A stretch of DNA of 64,000 nt from Sorghum bicolor (Eukaryota; Streptophyta; Magnoliopsida; Poales; Poaceae), in the NCBI RefSeq assembly GCF_000003195.3, contig NC_012873.2, forward strand, positions 22,346,347-22,410,346, read 5' to 3'. Of the stretch, positions 11,790 to 23,900 are shown in pieces. The position numbers and the translations under genes were made by a program. Position 1 is the stretch's first letter, and each line of letters starts with the position of its first letter. The notes beneath the pieces were generated by a model. That model worked only from the letters and a program-made list of their open reading frames with translations, ran no database searches and was not told the DNA's origin.

Positions 11790-12643
11790 CCTGCAAACAA
11801 AAGTTGGCAAAAACACAACTGGTGGAAAATGTGCGATAAAATGTTAGTGGTCAGCTGTCCAGAGTGTCAGCAGTCCAGGGGTTAATCGTTCAAGTCAAGT
11901 TTCTATTTTGGTAGACCCTTCCCCTAAACAACTTTTACTTCCGCTTGGACAGCGGGATCACTATTTGCTAAGTGACAATCACTTTCTCAAAAGAACTCCA
12001 ACCTTCCCTTCCACTCTCCTCTTTCTCTCTACTCTCTTCTCTTCACTACAAGAACTCCTTCTTGGGAAACTGAGATTTGTGTGGTTTTCTGGAGTGTTTG
12101 TGTGATGAGAAGAAGAGCTGGAGGTGGCCTTTTATAGGCTGAGCAGGGGACAGGGCTGGCGCCCAAGGTAGGTGGGCGGGCGCCCACTTGTGGTGTCCAT
12201 CCTGGGTGTGCCTCCTCCACTTGCTTCCTTGCTTTGATCTCACGCAAAATAATATTGTGTTGGTGGTGGTTGGATAGTGGAAAGATGTCAAGTGAGTGGA
12301 AACATATTGGTGGATGAAATTATGTGATGAGATGTATGTGAGGTGAAGTGTATGACATGTGGGACCCAAAGAGTGTGGGTCATGCTTCTAGAAGATTAAT
12401 ATAAATAAATATAATGCAGGAAAATTTATGAGAATTGAAACTTAATGAAAATGATATTGGAAAATATTTTTGTGCCTCCACAATAATTAATAATATGGGT
12501 TGTTACACACCACGAATATTATTTATATGGGGCTTCTCTTTTTTTATTATAATTATGCTATGACTAATGCAAGAATTAATTATACGAGAAAATTAATAAT
12601 GCAGGTAAATACCGATTTACCACCCGGTGAGGGTTTGGGATTT
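11790..12643 (-). other. Spacer of element A where pol is missing
   Basis: This holds ~850 bp between gag-PR and ORF2 with no RT, RNase H or integrase motif on either strand. The ORF2-proximal end carries a splice-acceptor-like TTTGTTTGCAG|G. The other end contains AT-rich sequence and a GC-rich stretch at ~12140-12240. The deletion appears to have removed all of pol after protease. Confidence 0.7.
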
Positions 12644-14629
12644 TTAGGTCCCCCAAGCTGGAACTCCAATTCTTTTAATCTTCTGAGTTTCCTTCTCCGG
12701 ACATGGTGTCTCCAGTGGTTCTTCATGAACTTCCTTCACTATAGAGTCTCTCTCTGGTCTGGGTTTGAATGTGAAGTGTTCTTCTTGACCGTTTATGTTG
12801 AACTTGATTTCTCCCTTCCCGACATCAATGTGGGCATTGGCAGTGCTCAGAAATGGCCTTCCAAGGATGATGGATACTTTCGAGTCAGGACTCATGTCCA
12901 GTACTACGAAGTCTACTGTCATAAGGAAATCTCTGATCTTGACTGGAATGTTCTCGGCGATGCCCAACGGGTGTCGAACCGATTGATCCGCTAGTTGTAG
13001 GCACATTGATGTTGGTTCTAAGGTTGCATGCTCAAGCTTTTTGTAGACTGATGCTGGCATCACACTGACACTTGCTCCGAGATCACAAAGTGCATTGTTG
13101 AAGTGTTGGTTTCCGATCGAGCAATCGATAGTGGGACATCCTGGATCTTCCTTCTTCTTTGGTGGTTTGTTGAGGATGGCCGCACTACATTCTTCTGTCA
13201 GCTTGATAACCTCAGTGGTGGGCAGTGGTCTCTTCTTGTTAAGAATATCTCTGATGTACTTTGCATATGTAGGTACCTGTATGGCATCGAGCAGAGGTAT
13301 GATGACATATAATTTCTGAATGACCTCTACAAACTTACCAAACTGCTCATCCGACTGCAGTCCTCTGTTTCTTCTGGGAAATGGCAAATAGTTGGTGTCG
13401 TAAAAATCTTTCCTCATTTCTCTAGTTCTTGGTGGTTGGAGCAGATCTTCTGCTTCAATTGGGCTTTCTTCTTCTATCACTGCTGGTTGCACTGGTGCTG
13501 ATGTTCTTTGTTTCTCTTTTGGGTATGGTGGATCTCTGGTAGCTTTACCTCCTCTAGTAGTTATATTCTTTACCTGCTCAATGTTAGTAGCAACAGGCAG
13601 TGTAGCAGCTAACTTTATTAATTTAAGCTCTACCCTTTTATTAAGAGTGTTTTGCTCATCAAAGGCAGTTAGTAAAAAATCCATTTTATTATATATATCT
13701 TTTAGAGATGATTCATTTGTATCTAGCCTTTGTTTAACTTCGTTATTAATTTTAGTTTGTTGAGCAATTATCTCTTTTAATGAAAGTTGCTTGAAAGTAT
13801 TACCTGAATTCATACCTTTGCTATTGGGTTGACTCGAAGTTGGTTGATATTTGTATGCTGTCTCAATGGCCCTTTGATCTTCTTTGAACTTGGCCCTCTG
13901 GTCAATCCAATGGAGCAAATTTTCCATCTTAGTTGATAATGCATTTACTTCTTCTGGTATTTCTTCAGTTTGATAACATTGTTGAGCTTTATCTTGGAAC
14001 CAGCTTTGGTTTCTTGCTATCTTATCCAAAAGTATCTCTGCTTTTCCAGTTGTAAGCTCCAAGAATGATCCTTTAGCAGATGCATCTAGGCACTCACGAG
14101 TCTTCTGGGTTAATCCATGGTAGAAGGTCTGCATAAGTAACCATGTGGCCATTCCATGGTGAGGACAATCTGATATGTATCCTTGAAAGCGCTCCCATGC
14201 TTCTGAAATGGCTTCTGTCTTCTGTTGTTGGAAACTGACAATATTTCCTCTTAAGGCAGTTGTTTTGCCTATAGGGAAAAACTTTGATAGAAAGACATCT
14301 GACAAGTTCGTCCAGTTGTTGATGTTATCTTGATGAGTGTAGAACCACTTCCTCGCTTTTCCTTCTAGTGAGAATGGAAAGAGGCGAAGCAGTATGACGT
14401 CTTTGTCAACTCCGTTGATGTGAATTGTGCTTCCAATCTCTAAGAAATTCTGCAAGTGTGCACTGGCATCTTCATGTGCCTTTCCACTGAATTGTGTAGC
14501 TTGTACCAAATTGATGAGGCTTGACTTGAGCTCAAACTCAGGTATTCCATCTTCTACTGCAAATCTTGGACCAGTTAGAATGTTCTCAAGGCTTGGAGGA
14601 GAGAATTCTTGCAAGGTCTTTTGTGCCAT
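12644..14629 (-). CDS. Athila-type Gag-protease polyprotein
   Basis: An intact 661-codon frame (MAQKTLQEFSPPSLENI). Residues ~40-200 hold the retrotransposon Gag capsid core (LRLFPFSLEGKARKWFY, SDVFLSKFFPIGKT). Residues ~290-350 are predicted coiled coil. An Athila-type aspartic protease follows, with catalytic ALCDLGAS near residue 514 and the later SIILGRPFL motif. The product ends soon after protease (GVPAWGT-stop), so the protein could assemble particles and mature but cannot copy RNA. The short leader and the adjacent tRNA-Asp PBS support the start. Confidence 0.9.
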   Translation of the reverse strand: MAQKTLQEFSPPSLENILTGPRFAVEDGIPEFELKSSLINLVQATQFSGKAHEDASAHLQNFLEIGSTIHINGVDKDVILLRLFPFSLEGKARKWFYTHQDNINNWTNLSDVFLSKFFPIGKTTALRGNIVSFQQQKTEAISEAWERFQGYISDCPHHGMATWLLMQTFYHGLTQKTRECLDASAKGSFLELTTGKAEILLDKIARNQSWFQDKAQQCYQTEEIPEEVNALSTKMENLLHWIDQRAKFKEDQRAIETAYKYQPTSSQPNSKGMNSGNTFKQLSLKEIIAQQTKINNEVKQRLDTNESSLKDIYNKMDFLLTAFDEQNTLNKRVELKLIKLAATLPVATNIEQVKNITTRGGKATRDPPYPKEKQRTSAPVQPAVIEEESPIEAEDLLQPPRTREMRKDFYDTNYLPFPRRNRGLQSDEQFGKFVEVIQKLYVIIPLLDAIQVPTYAKYIRDILNKKRPLPTTEVIKLTEECSAAILNKPPKKKEDPGCPTIDCSIGNQHFNNALCDLGASVSVMPASVYKKLEHATLEPTSMCLQLADQSVRHPLGIAENIPVKIRDFLMTVDFVVLDMSPDSKVSIILGRPFLSTANAHIDVGKGEIKFNINGQEEHFTFKPRPERDSIVKEVHEEPLETPCPEKETQKIKRIGVPAWGT

Positions 14630-14966
14630 AGCTTCAGCAATTGGTAGCTAGCTTCTTCTTCTCTTGATTGCTTTGGTTCTGATGATGAAGAGTTCAATGT
14701 ACCCAAAGTCAATCCTGTTATACCCTGTATAAAAATATAAACATAGAAAAACAACAGGGTGAACCTGCCAAAGCAGCGGTGCCTTGTTATGATTTCTCAC
14801 TTAGTAGCTGTTTTATGCAATTATTTCTCTATAGTCTAGTCTAATATTTTATATGAATAACCTTGATTGATTTTCTGGCTTTCCTTAATATTACCCTTTT
14901 GTTCCCTTTAATGACTTATTCCTGAGACTCATATAATTCCTATAAGATCCTATAAATTCCTATAAT

Positions 14967-14984
14967 TCCCCGGCAACGGCGCCA
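14967..14984 (-). promoter_or_regulatory. Element A primer-binding site (tRNA-Asp)
   Basis: On minus it reads TGGCGCCGTTGCCGGGGA, complementary to the 3' end of plant tRNA-Asp including CCA. It lies 8 bases inside the 5' LTR. Use of this PBS is characteristic of Athila. The ~340-bp leader between here and gag has no feature. Confidence 0.9.
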
Positions 14985-14992
14985 GAAATGCT

Positions 14993-16405
14993 TGTTGACA
15001 CTAGCTAACACCACTTAGATACTAGGTTGTCATCCCTAGCATGGCGCCAGAGTGTACAAAGGTATTTATAAATGTAAAGGCTCTCTAGAAAAATAATCTA
15101 TTCTATCCGCAAGCGCACAGATAAAACACCTCATTGTAGCATTTCACCAGGATAAGTATTCCAGGTATCGTTATTTATAATTTTGCTCAAGGGATCTAAA
15201 GAAGATGGAATTAAATCAAGGGACAAAATTTATCAAGGCATAGACTAGAGATAAACTTGCAAGAACATGATTACTAATAAGAAACGTGTCACACAGTCAC
15301 ATACTTTAGCAGGGGGTAAACCATAAAGATAATGATAATAAAGTATAAGTTCATGGGTAGATAACACAGCGATTAGAAAATAGACTACTCCTCATATATG
15401 TAGGTGATGTCGGATTAGCTAGAGAATGGATTCTAAGTTATCTACTAACTACTAAGTCATAATCTACTCTAGTTATCTACAAGATCATATATAGCATAAA
15501 AGACTCTTCATTCATGTATAAGGAACATTGATAAAGTAAATCAGAACATCGCATGACTTACTCCACAATACCGGTTCTGCCTGTCCTATCAACGGAGGGT
15601 GGACTATATGAGAATCAACGAAGCTGTCACTATCGCGAACTACCACACGACCCGGCCAATAGGATACATTTGCAGATAAATAACATCTAAGCACCACGCT
15701 CACATGTGATCTATCACCTAACTCCCTCGCGACAAGAGCTAAGCGCTTTGCAAACTTATACATAAACTCATTATCAATTAGAACTATATCAAATATAGAA
15801 CTAGAGCAAACTAAGAACATAATAATTAGAGACATAATGCAATTAGAACAACAGAATTAGAGAAAGATATGAATAATACCAATCTTTATTACCGAAGATC
15901 CGAATCCAGAGCGTAGTGCTCTACTTCTCTAATTGCTATCTAATCAAACCTCTAAACTTGAAGGATTAGGGAGTAGCTAATTCTAATTCTCTGTGGGAGA
16001 GAGATCTAAACCCTAACTTTGATGGCTACCTCTGAATAATGATTTCTCCTCTCTTCCACCAGGGGCCAGGTGTCTGGTTTTATAGTCCCCTCAAGTGAAC
16101 GTGGGCCGTGAGATCAAACCGACATAGATTGTATGGTTTAGATTGATCCTTTAGGTCGGTGGAGAGTTGTCCCGAAGCAGAGTCCTGGTTGGCTTCCTGG
16201 CCAGGGCGGGCGCGTAATTATCTCGTTGTAAACATGACATGTGGGCCTTCTCTCTCTATTTTCTGATAAACCCCTGCAGAAATAGATAAACACCAAAACT
16301 CGTGGAATTCTGTCAGATAAAACCCTAATTCTAGATGTTTGTTTCATATTGATCCTTTTTCATATTTATTTGATTGTTAATTTTAGTACTTAAGGACCGT
16401 CAACA
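14993..16405 (-). repeat. Element A 5' LTR (right copy)
   Basis: 1413 bp, nearly identical to 7303-8712. A TATA box on minus lies at ~16078-16085. It drives transcription of gag-PR leftward. Confidence 0.95.
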
Positions 16406-17454
16406 GGGACTACCAAGAAGACTACAACAAAACGTTGAAGGGACCGTGTCAACTGCACCCAAAGTCCAATCATACCATGGAAGAGTGCCGCGTCCTCAAA
16501 AACATCTATACGCGGCGGGCCGCCCAAGACGACTCCGCCAAGAAAAATGGAAAACGAGACGGGCACGACCACGAAGACGAGGACGAGGACCAAGATAGGG
16601 ACCCACGACACCAATATGTCAGTCCCACCGACGTGGTCCACTCCATCTTCAGGGGCAAGGTCTCCATCGAATCTAAGCGAGAAAGAAAGCTATTAAAAAG
16701 AGCCTGCCTCAACATAGACAGCACGGACGGCCTGATCGCAGACCCGAAATTCCCCCCGTGGTCACACAGGGAGATCTCCTTCAGCAGGAAGGACCAGTGG
16801 GCCGCTATCCTAGAGCCAGGTCGTTTCCCTCTAATCCTGGACCCTTGCATCAACAACATCAGATTCGAGCGCGTGCTCGTGGATGGAGGAAGCTCCATTG
16901 ACATCCTCTTCCGCAACAGCCTGCCAGCTCTCAAGATATCTCTGGCACAACTAAAACCCTATGATGCTCAATTCTGGGGAGTCTTGCCAGGTCAGAGTTC
17001 AGTGCCCCTCGGACAGATAACATTGCCTGTCCAATTCGGCACGCCCGACCACTTTCAGAGAGAGTTCGTCAACTTCGTGGTCGCCGACTTCGATGGGACC
17101 TACCACGCCATACTAGGCCGACCATCGCTGACAAAATTCATGGCGGTCCCGCATTACTCATACCTGGTCCTCAAAATGCCTACGGAGAAGGGCGTCTTGA
17201 CCGTCAGAGGCAATGTCTACACTGCATATACTTGCGAGGAAGAGAGCTTCAAGATCACCGAAGCAATTGATCTCTCAATCCGGATGGCAGAAACCGCAAC
17301 CCAAGCCGCACAGCTACCTCCAGATCAGCTCCAAATACCTGAGCAGGAGACCGCCAGGAAGAATTCAAAATCCAAGGAGTATAAAGAAGTACAACTAGTC
17401 GACGGCAGCCCCGAGAAGACGGCCCTCATCGGGGCCAATCTGGACCCCAAATAG
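16406..17454 (+). pseudogene. Element B gag C-terminus and aspartic protease
   Basis: The frame resumes from 7302 after the GGGAC duplication. A Tat-type zinc-finger-like segment (CQLHPKSNHTMEEC) lies at ~16443, then an acidic linker. The protease active site VLVDGGSSIDILF is near 16880 and the distal motif AILGRPSLT near 17110. The frame ends at TAG 17452, where the downstream RT frame continues in register, so this is a single nonsense change (probably CAG to TAG). Confidence 0.9.
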
Positions 17455-19449
17455 GAAGACGCGCTCGTCAGGTTTCTAAGGGACAACGTGAGCGTTTTCG
17501 CATGGAAACGCGCAGACATGCCCGGCGTCCCACGAAACCTGATCGAGCACTCCTTAAATGTCTCGAAGACCGCAAGACCAATCAAGCAAAAGCTGCGACG
17601 GTTCGCTCATGACAAAAAGGAGGCTATTAGGACAGAAATAACACGGCTTCTAGCAGCCGGATTCATAAAAGAAGTGTATCACCCCGATTGGCTCGCCAAT
17701 CCGATCCTTGTACGCAAAAAGAATAATGAATGGAGAATGTGTGTTGATTACACTGATCTCAATAAACACTGTCCTAAAGATCCTTTTGGTCTCCCTCGCA
17801 TCGACGAGGTGGTCGACTCAACGGCCGGATGCGAGCTCCTCTCTTTTCTAGACTGCTACTCTGGTTATCACCAGATCTCGCTAAAGGAAGACGATCAGAT
17901 AAAAATGTCTTTCATTACTCCTTTCAGCGCATACTGCTACACAACCATGTCGTTCGGACTCAAAAACGCCGGAGCTACCTATCAAAGGGCCATCCCGCAA
18001 TGCCTCCACGACGAGATTCGTGATGACCTCGTCGAGGCCTATGTAGACGACGTCGTCGTCAAAACAAGGGATGCAAGCACCCTAATTGACAACTTAGACC
18101 GAACCTTTAAGGCGCTAAACAGGTACAAGTGGAAGCTTAACCCAAAAAAGTGCATCTTTAGCGTCCCTTCTGGTCTACTACTCGGCAACGTCGTCAGCCG
18201 CGACGGCATACGCCCGAATCCTTCAAAAGTAAAAGCAATACTCGACATGCGACCACCTAAAAATGTCAAGGATATTCAGAAGCTCACCGGATGTATGGCC
18301 GCACTCAGCCGCTTCATCTCAAGACTAGGAGAAAAAGGCCTCCCTTTCTTCAAACTCTTGAAGGCGTCGGAAAAATTTTCTTGGACAGAGGAAGCCGACG
18401 CTGCGTTCACCCAGCTTAAGACTTTCCTCACTTCACCGCCTGTTCTTACAGCGCCTCAGCCCAATGAAGACCTACTCCTTTACATTGCTGCAACCGACAG
18501 GGTTGTTTCCACGGCAATAGTGGTCGAGCGAGACGAGCCAGGTCATGTTTACAAGGTCCAGAGACCCGTTTACTTCATAAGCGAAGTCCTAAATGAGTCC
18601 AAGGCCAGATATCCACAAATACAGAAGCTCATATACGCCATTTTAATAACATCGAGAAAGCTAAAGCACTACTTCGACGGCCATCGAGTCTTGGTAACCA
18701 CTAGTTTCCCTCTTGGGGACATTCTGCGCAATAAAGATGCCAACGGCAGAATTGTAAAATGGGCAATGGAATTATGCCCATTCTCCCTGGAATTCCAGAG
18801 CCGCACCACAGTCAAGTCTCAGGCCCTGGTCGATTTCATTGCAGAGTGGACGGATCTCAACAAGCCTCCCGTTCCCGACGTCTCCGACCACTGGTCGATG
18901 TTCTTCGACGGGTCCTTGAACATCAACAGCGCTGGCGTGGGGATTCTTTTCGTGTCGCCTAACAAGGACAAACTACGTTACGTCCTTAGGATCCTTTTTC
19001 CGGCATCTAACAATGTCGCCGAATACGAAGCATGCCTTCACGGCATACGATTAGCCGTTGAGTTGGGAGTCAAACGCCTTTACGTCTATGGCGACTCCGC
19101 CTTAGTTATCAACCAGCTGAACAAGGAATGGGACGCAACCCACGCGAAGATGGATCTCTACTGCAAAGAAATTCGCAAATGGGAAGCCAACTTCTATGGC
19201 ATAGAGTACATCCATGTGGTTCGGGATAAGAACCAGGCAGAAGATGCGTTGTCAAAGTTAGGGTCATCTCGGGCCCAGATCCCGCGAGGTGTTTTCATCC
19301 AGGACATCCATGAGCCAAGTGTGGGCAAAGACCAGCCCGAAAAGCAGCCTATTGAGGCATTGCTCATAGACGACGTTACTCCGATAACCAGTAACCGCGA
19401 TTGGCGCACCCCATTCATCAGATATATATCGGACGGGTCAGGTTTTTAG
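17455..19449 (+). pseudogene. Element B RT, RNase H and archaeal-type RNase H
   Basis: In frame with protease. RT covers ~17600-18300, with the catalytic YVDDVVV at ~18040 and [13 protein letters not shown] at ~17840. Ty3-type RNase H follows (~18380-18740), degenerate in its first motif (LYIAATDR). A second, archaeal-type RNase H occupies ~18895-19260 ([21 protein letters not shown]), diagnostic of the Tat lineage. TAG 19447 separates it from integrase, same frame. Confidence 0.93.
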
Positions 19450-20640
19450 GATAAAACAGAGAACGAGCGCCTCATTCGACGATCAAAGAATTACATACTG
19501 GTGGATGGCAAACTTATGCGAAAAAATGCAAGTTCTCAAGTGCTGCTCAAATGCATATCCCAAGATGATGGCATCAAGCTCCTAGAGGACATACATGCCG
19601 GATCCTGCGGCAATCATGCTGCATCCAGAACGCTGGTCGGGAAAGCTTTCCGAGCAGGTTTTTATTGGCCAACCGCGGTCAACGACACAGAAAAACTGGT
19701 CCGACATTGTGAGGGATGTCAGTTCTTTGCTAAAAGGACCCACGTACCTGCTCATGAGATTCAAACCATCCCGTCATCCTGGCCTTTCGCCTGCTGGGGG
19801 CTCGACATGATCGGGCCATTTAAACCGGCCCCTGGCAACTTCAAGTTCGTTTTCGTATTAATCGACAAGTTCTCAAAATGGATCGAATACATGCCATTGG
19901 TTAAAGCAACATCCGAGAAGGCTGTGGAGTTCCTCAATCAAATCATACACAGATTCGGGATCCCATACAGTATAATCACCGACCTGGGTACTCAGTTCAC
20001 TGGCACCACATTTTGGGACTTCTGCGATGACAGGGGTATAGTCATAAAATACGTGTCAGTAGCTCACCCACGGGCAAATGGTCAGGTCGAGCGCGCGAAC
20101 GGAATGATCATTGACGCCCTAAAGAAAAGGTTGTACACCAAGAATGACAGAGCACCTGGTCGATGGATGAAAGAGTTGCCAGCTATGGTCTGGGGTCTCC
20201 GAACTCAGACTAGTCGGAACACGGGAGTGTCACCCTACTTCATGGTTTACGGCATCGAAGTCGTCCTGCCGTCTGATATAACCTTCGGTTCCCCCAGAAT
20301 TGAAAACTTCGACCAGTCAATAGCCGACAACGCCAGGGAGCTCGAAATCAATTGCATGGAGGAAAAGCGTCTAAATTCTTGTCTCCGAACAGCAAAGTAC
20401 CTTGCAGCAGTTAGGCGGTACCATAACAGGAACATCAAGGACCGTTCTTTCATGGTCGGCGATCTGGTGCTCAGGTGGAAAACAAGCCAGGAGGGCATGC
20501 ACAAGCTATCCACTCCCTGGGAAGGACCCTTCGTGGTCGCCGAAGTCACACGACCCACATCCTACAGATTTGCATATCCAGACGGAACACGTGTGCCTAA
20601 CTCTTGGCACATAGACAAACTGCGCCGATTTTATCCATAA
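19450..20640 (+). pseudogene. Element B integrase
   Basis: The zinc-binding H2C2 region is at ~19590-19730 (HAGSCGNHAASR ... CEGCQFF). The catalytic triad shows as GLDMIGPF, TDLGTQF and QVERANG. A C-terminal GPY/F-like segment (LSTPWEGPFVVAEV) follows. There is no chromodomain. The frame is open from ~19450 to the TAA at 20638; only the preceding TAG breaks the polyprotein. Confidence 0.93.
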
Positions 20641-20685
20641 GTTCTAGTAACTTTTGATTGTAAATCCCTTATAGCTGTCAATAAC

Positions 20686-20692
20686 AATAAAA
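20686..20692 (+). terminator. Possible poly(A) signal after pol
   Basis: AATAAAAG lies ~50 bases past the integrase stop, in a T-rich context. It faces the antisense gene's own signal at 20841-20846, giving a convergent gene arrangement. Confidence 0.4.
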
Positions 20693-20840
20693 GTTTTTCT
20701 TTTTGGCTATACTTTGTTTACACGCAGAGCTCGGAAAGTCTTCTGCGACGGAAGTTCTTAGCAACTACGAATCAAACACAGTGGCACGTCACTCAGATAA
20801 TTGTACAGCGCTCAAAATAACAGTCATGACAAAAGCAAAC

Positions 20841-20846
20841 TTTATT
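20841..20846 (-). terminator. Possible poly(A) signal of the antisense gene
   Basis: On minus it reads AATAAA (TAATAAAG context), ~80 bases past the antisense stop at 20926. Position and sequence fit a plant near-upstream element. Confidence 0.4.
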
Positions 20847-20925
20847 ACAAACTTTACATACAAAGTTTACAATAAATACCCTGACGGGCGGACACTAGTC
20901 TACTCCTACAGACTACCCTACTGGC

Positions 20926-23900
20926 CTACTGCTCGGGCTGATCACCCGCCTGGCCTTGCTGCCCGGACAAAGGGGTCGGGGCCACCGGCACCTGGCTGGT
21001 CGAGACCGCAGGCGTCGACCGCCCATCTCCCGCAATAGACGCACCAGACAGCTCCCTGGCCGACCTGTCTGAGCCCGGCTGGTCGGTGGGAGTGGCCATT
21101 TCGCATAGATTGATGTTGCCGATCACCGTCGACGACAAGTCCAGCAGACCACCCCGAAGCTCGTCCGCCTCCTGCGGGCCGACTTCATTGGGATACCCCT
21201 TCTCCAGCCTGGTCAAGTCGACCAGGGGTAGTGGGTGCGCACCATGCTAAGGATATGCACGCCAGCAAACTCCCCGGCGTCCTTCACGAACTGCTGGAGC
21301 CAGTCCCACGCCCGTTGCGCCTTTTTCACTGGCGTCAATCTCGGCNNNNNNNNNNNNNNNNNNNNNNNNNNNNNNNNNNNNNNNNNNNNNNNNNNNNNNN
21401 NNNNNNNNNNNNNNNNNNNNNNNNNNNNNNNNNNNNNNNNNNNNNNNNNNNNNNNNNNNNNNNNNNNNNNNNNNNNNNNNNNNNNNNNNNNNNNNNNNNN
21501 NNNNNNNNNNNNNNNNNNNNNNNNNNNNNNNNNNNNNNNNNNNNNNNNNNNNNNNNNNNNNNNNNNNNNNNNNNNNNNNNNNNNNNNNNNNNNNNNNNNN
21601 NNNNNNNNNNNNNNNNNNNNNNNNNNNNNNNNNNNNNNNNNNNNNNNNNNNNNNNNNNNNNNNNNNNNNNNNNNNNNNNNNNNNNNNNNNNNNNNNNNNN
21701 NNNNNNNNNNNNNNNNNNNNNNNNNNNNNNNNNNNNNNNNNNNNNNNNNNNNNNNNNNNNNNNNNNNNNNNNNNNNNNNNNNNNNNNNNNNNNNNNNNNN
21801 NNNNNNNNNNNNNNNNNNNNNNNNNNNNNNNNNNNNNNNNNNNNNNNNNNNNNNNNNNNNNNNNNNNNNNNNNNNNNNNNNNNNNNNNNNNNNNNNNNNN
21901 NNNNNNNNNNNNNNNNNNNNNNNNNNNNNNNNNNNNNNNNNNNNNNNNNNNNNNNNNNNNNNNNNNNNNNNNNNNNNNNNNNNNNNNNNNNNNNNNNNNN
22001 NNNNNNNNNNNNNNNNNNNNNNNNNNNNNNNNNNNNNNNNNNNNNNNNNNNNNNNNNNNNNNNNNNNNNNNNNNNNNNNNNNNNNNNNNNNNNNNNNNNN
22101 NNNNNNNNNNNNNNNNNNNNNNNNNNNNNNNNNNNNNNNNNNNNNNNNNNNNNNNNNNNNNNNNNNNNNNNNNNNNNNNNNNNNNNNNNNNNNNNNNNNN
22201 NNNNNNNNNNNNNNNNNNNNNNNNNNNNNNNNNNNNNNNNNNNNNNNNNNNNNNNNNNNNNNNNNNNNNNNNNNNNNNNNNNNNNNNGGGGCCTGGGGAG
22301 CCTGCAGTCGAAGAGCTCCTGCCCGGGGTGGCGTTGGGACCTCCCTCCTTTCGACGGGGGGAGGGGTCGGGGCTCTGTCCTCCCCTTCTATGGCGTTACT
22401 CGGGGGAGGCATCCCCGTAGCCTCCTCGACCCTTGTTGGGCTGCTCGCTGCAGTCTGTGCCGAGGCCGGGAGCTCCTCGGCGCTCTCGGACACGGCTGCA
22501 GCCGCAGGCTGCTCCGCGGTCTGCGGCGCCGCGTCCTTAGCGGCACAAGCAGGCTCAGCCACCCCCTGGCCGGCGACGTGGTCGGGGTTGACATCCAACG
22601 CCGCGCTAAAGAACATAGTATCATCTTCAAAAAAAAATTCGCCAAGGTACGTAAGTTGAACACTTATAGGTCTGATCGACGGTGGGTCGCGGTGAACCTC
22701 CTCCTAGCTCTGCCGGTCGGCACCTGCGCCCCCGTCTCGGCGACGCGCGGCGCAGGAGGGTCGCTGGCCACCCGATCACTAGTGGCCGGTGCACTGTCCG
22801 GACGGTTTTGAGGCCCTCGGACCAGCGACGGTACGGCCTCCTCCTCCTCGTCGTCGTCGGTGATCCGGACGAGCCGACGGCGCTTTGGTGCTTGGCTGCT
22901 CTCTGCTGGCAGCGTCGGCGCAGGCGAAGGATCCGCTGCCATTGGCCTTTTCCCCGCCACTCTCTCCTCGGTGGTCGGGACTGGGCGGGCCTGGTCCTCC
23001 TCACTAGTGGTGTAATGAGTACACCGAGCAGCGTCTTCCTCCGGCGGATCTTCCCCAGCAAGATTCTCCATTCCAGGTGCCAGGGACACATATACCGTGC
23101 ACCGGTCAACATCTCCGATCTGCAAAAGTAACAAAGATAAATCAGCAGCAGACAATAACGAATGCTAAAGCGAAATAATCAGTAAGATACCTTAGGTGCT
23201 GGTCGCCCTAACTTGAAGGCTTGCACCGGTTCAGTACGACGGACGAAGCCTCCGTCCGCAAAGTTGAACAGCTCGTTCAACAGCTGCTGCACCTCTGACT
23301 TCTCCAAGACCTCAGGACGCATCCTGGTCGGGTCCACGCTTCTGGCATACTCGTACGCCGAGTGCACCCTCTTCTGGCAGGGCATCACCCGACGACACAC
23401 AAAGTTGCCGACCACGCCTAGCCCGTCCAGGCGCGACCAGTCGATCAGCTTCATCAGGCCCGCCACTTGACCGTCGAACTCTGGGCGATCGGTCCAGCTT
23501 ACCCTTTTCTCGGGGATGTACCCCACATCGCAGAACGTGGAGCTGCCCGGTTCTTCCCTGATGTAGAACCACTTCCTGTACCATTCGGTTAAGGAAGTGT
23601 TCCATGGACAGTGCAGGTAACGGTTCTTCATCCCGTCGTGAAGAGGTATACTCCACCTGCAACCTTGGAGCCTCCAACCGCTCCCTTCTTTCTTAAACAA
23701 AAAAGATAGCGAAAGAGATCGAAGTGCGGTTCTATGCCGACATAGGCCTCGCACAAACGGATAAAAGTGGAAATAAGAAGGATTGAGTTCGGGTGCAGAT
23801 TGCAAATCCCGATCTCATAATACAAAAGAAGACCCTGAAGAAAAGGATGAACAGGCACCCCAAAACCTCTCTTAAGGAAATCCTCGAACACTACGATCTC

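Larger units (their letters stand above)
7303..16405 (-). mobile_element. Element A: non-autonomous Athila-type retrotransposon
   Basis: 9.1 kb, TSD GGGAC (7298-7302, 16406-16410), LTRs 7303-8712 and 14993-16405. It reads on minus: 5' LTR, tRNA-Asp PBS, gag-protease, second ORF, 3' UTR, PPT, 3' LTR. There is no RT, RNase H or integrase: only ~850 bp separate gag-PR from ORF2, where ~3 kb of pol would be expected. Both ORFs are open and the LTRs differ at ~20 sites (~1.5%) by eye, so this looks like a recently mobile defective family, not random decay. Confidence 0.93.

Noticed and set aside
12500..12994. 164-codon plus frame antisense to A gag-PR
   Set aside because: It is a shadow of the minus-strand protease region.
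21231..22811. Long plus-strand frames of ~470-526 codons across 21231-22811
   Set aside because: They are mostly N; the real coding strand there is minus.
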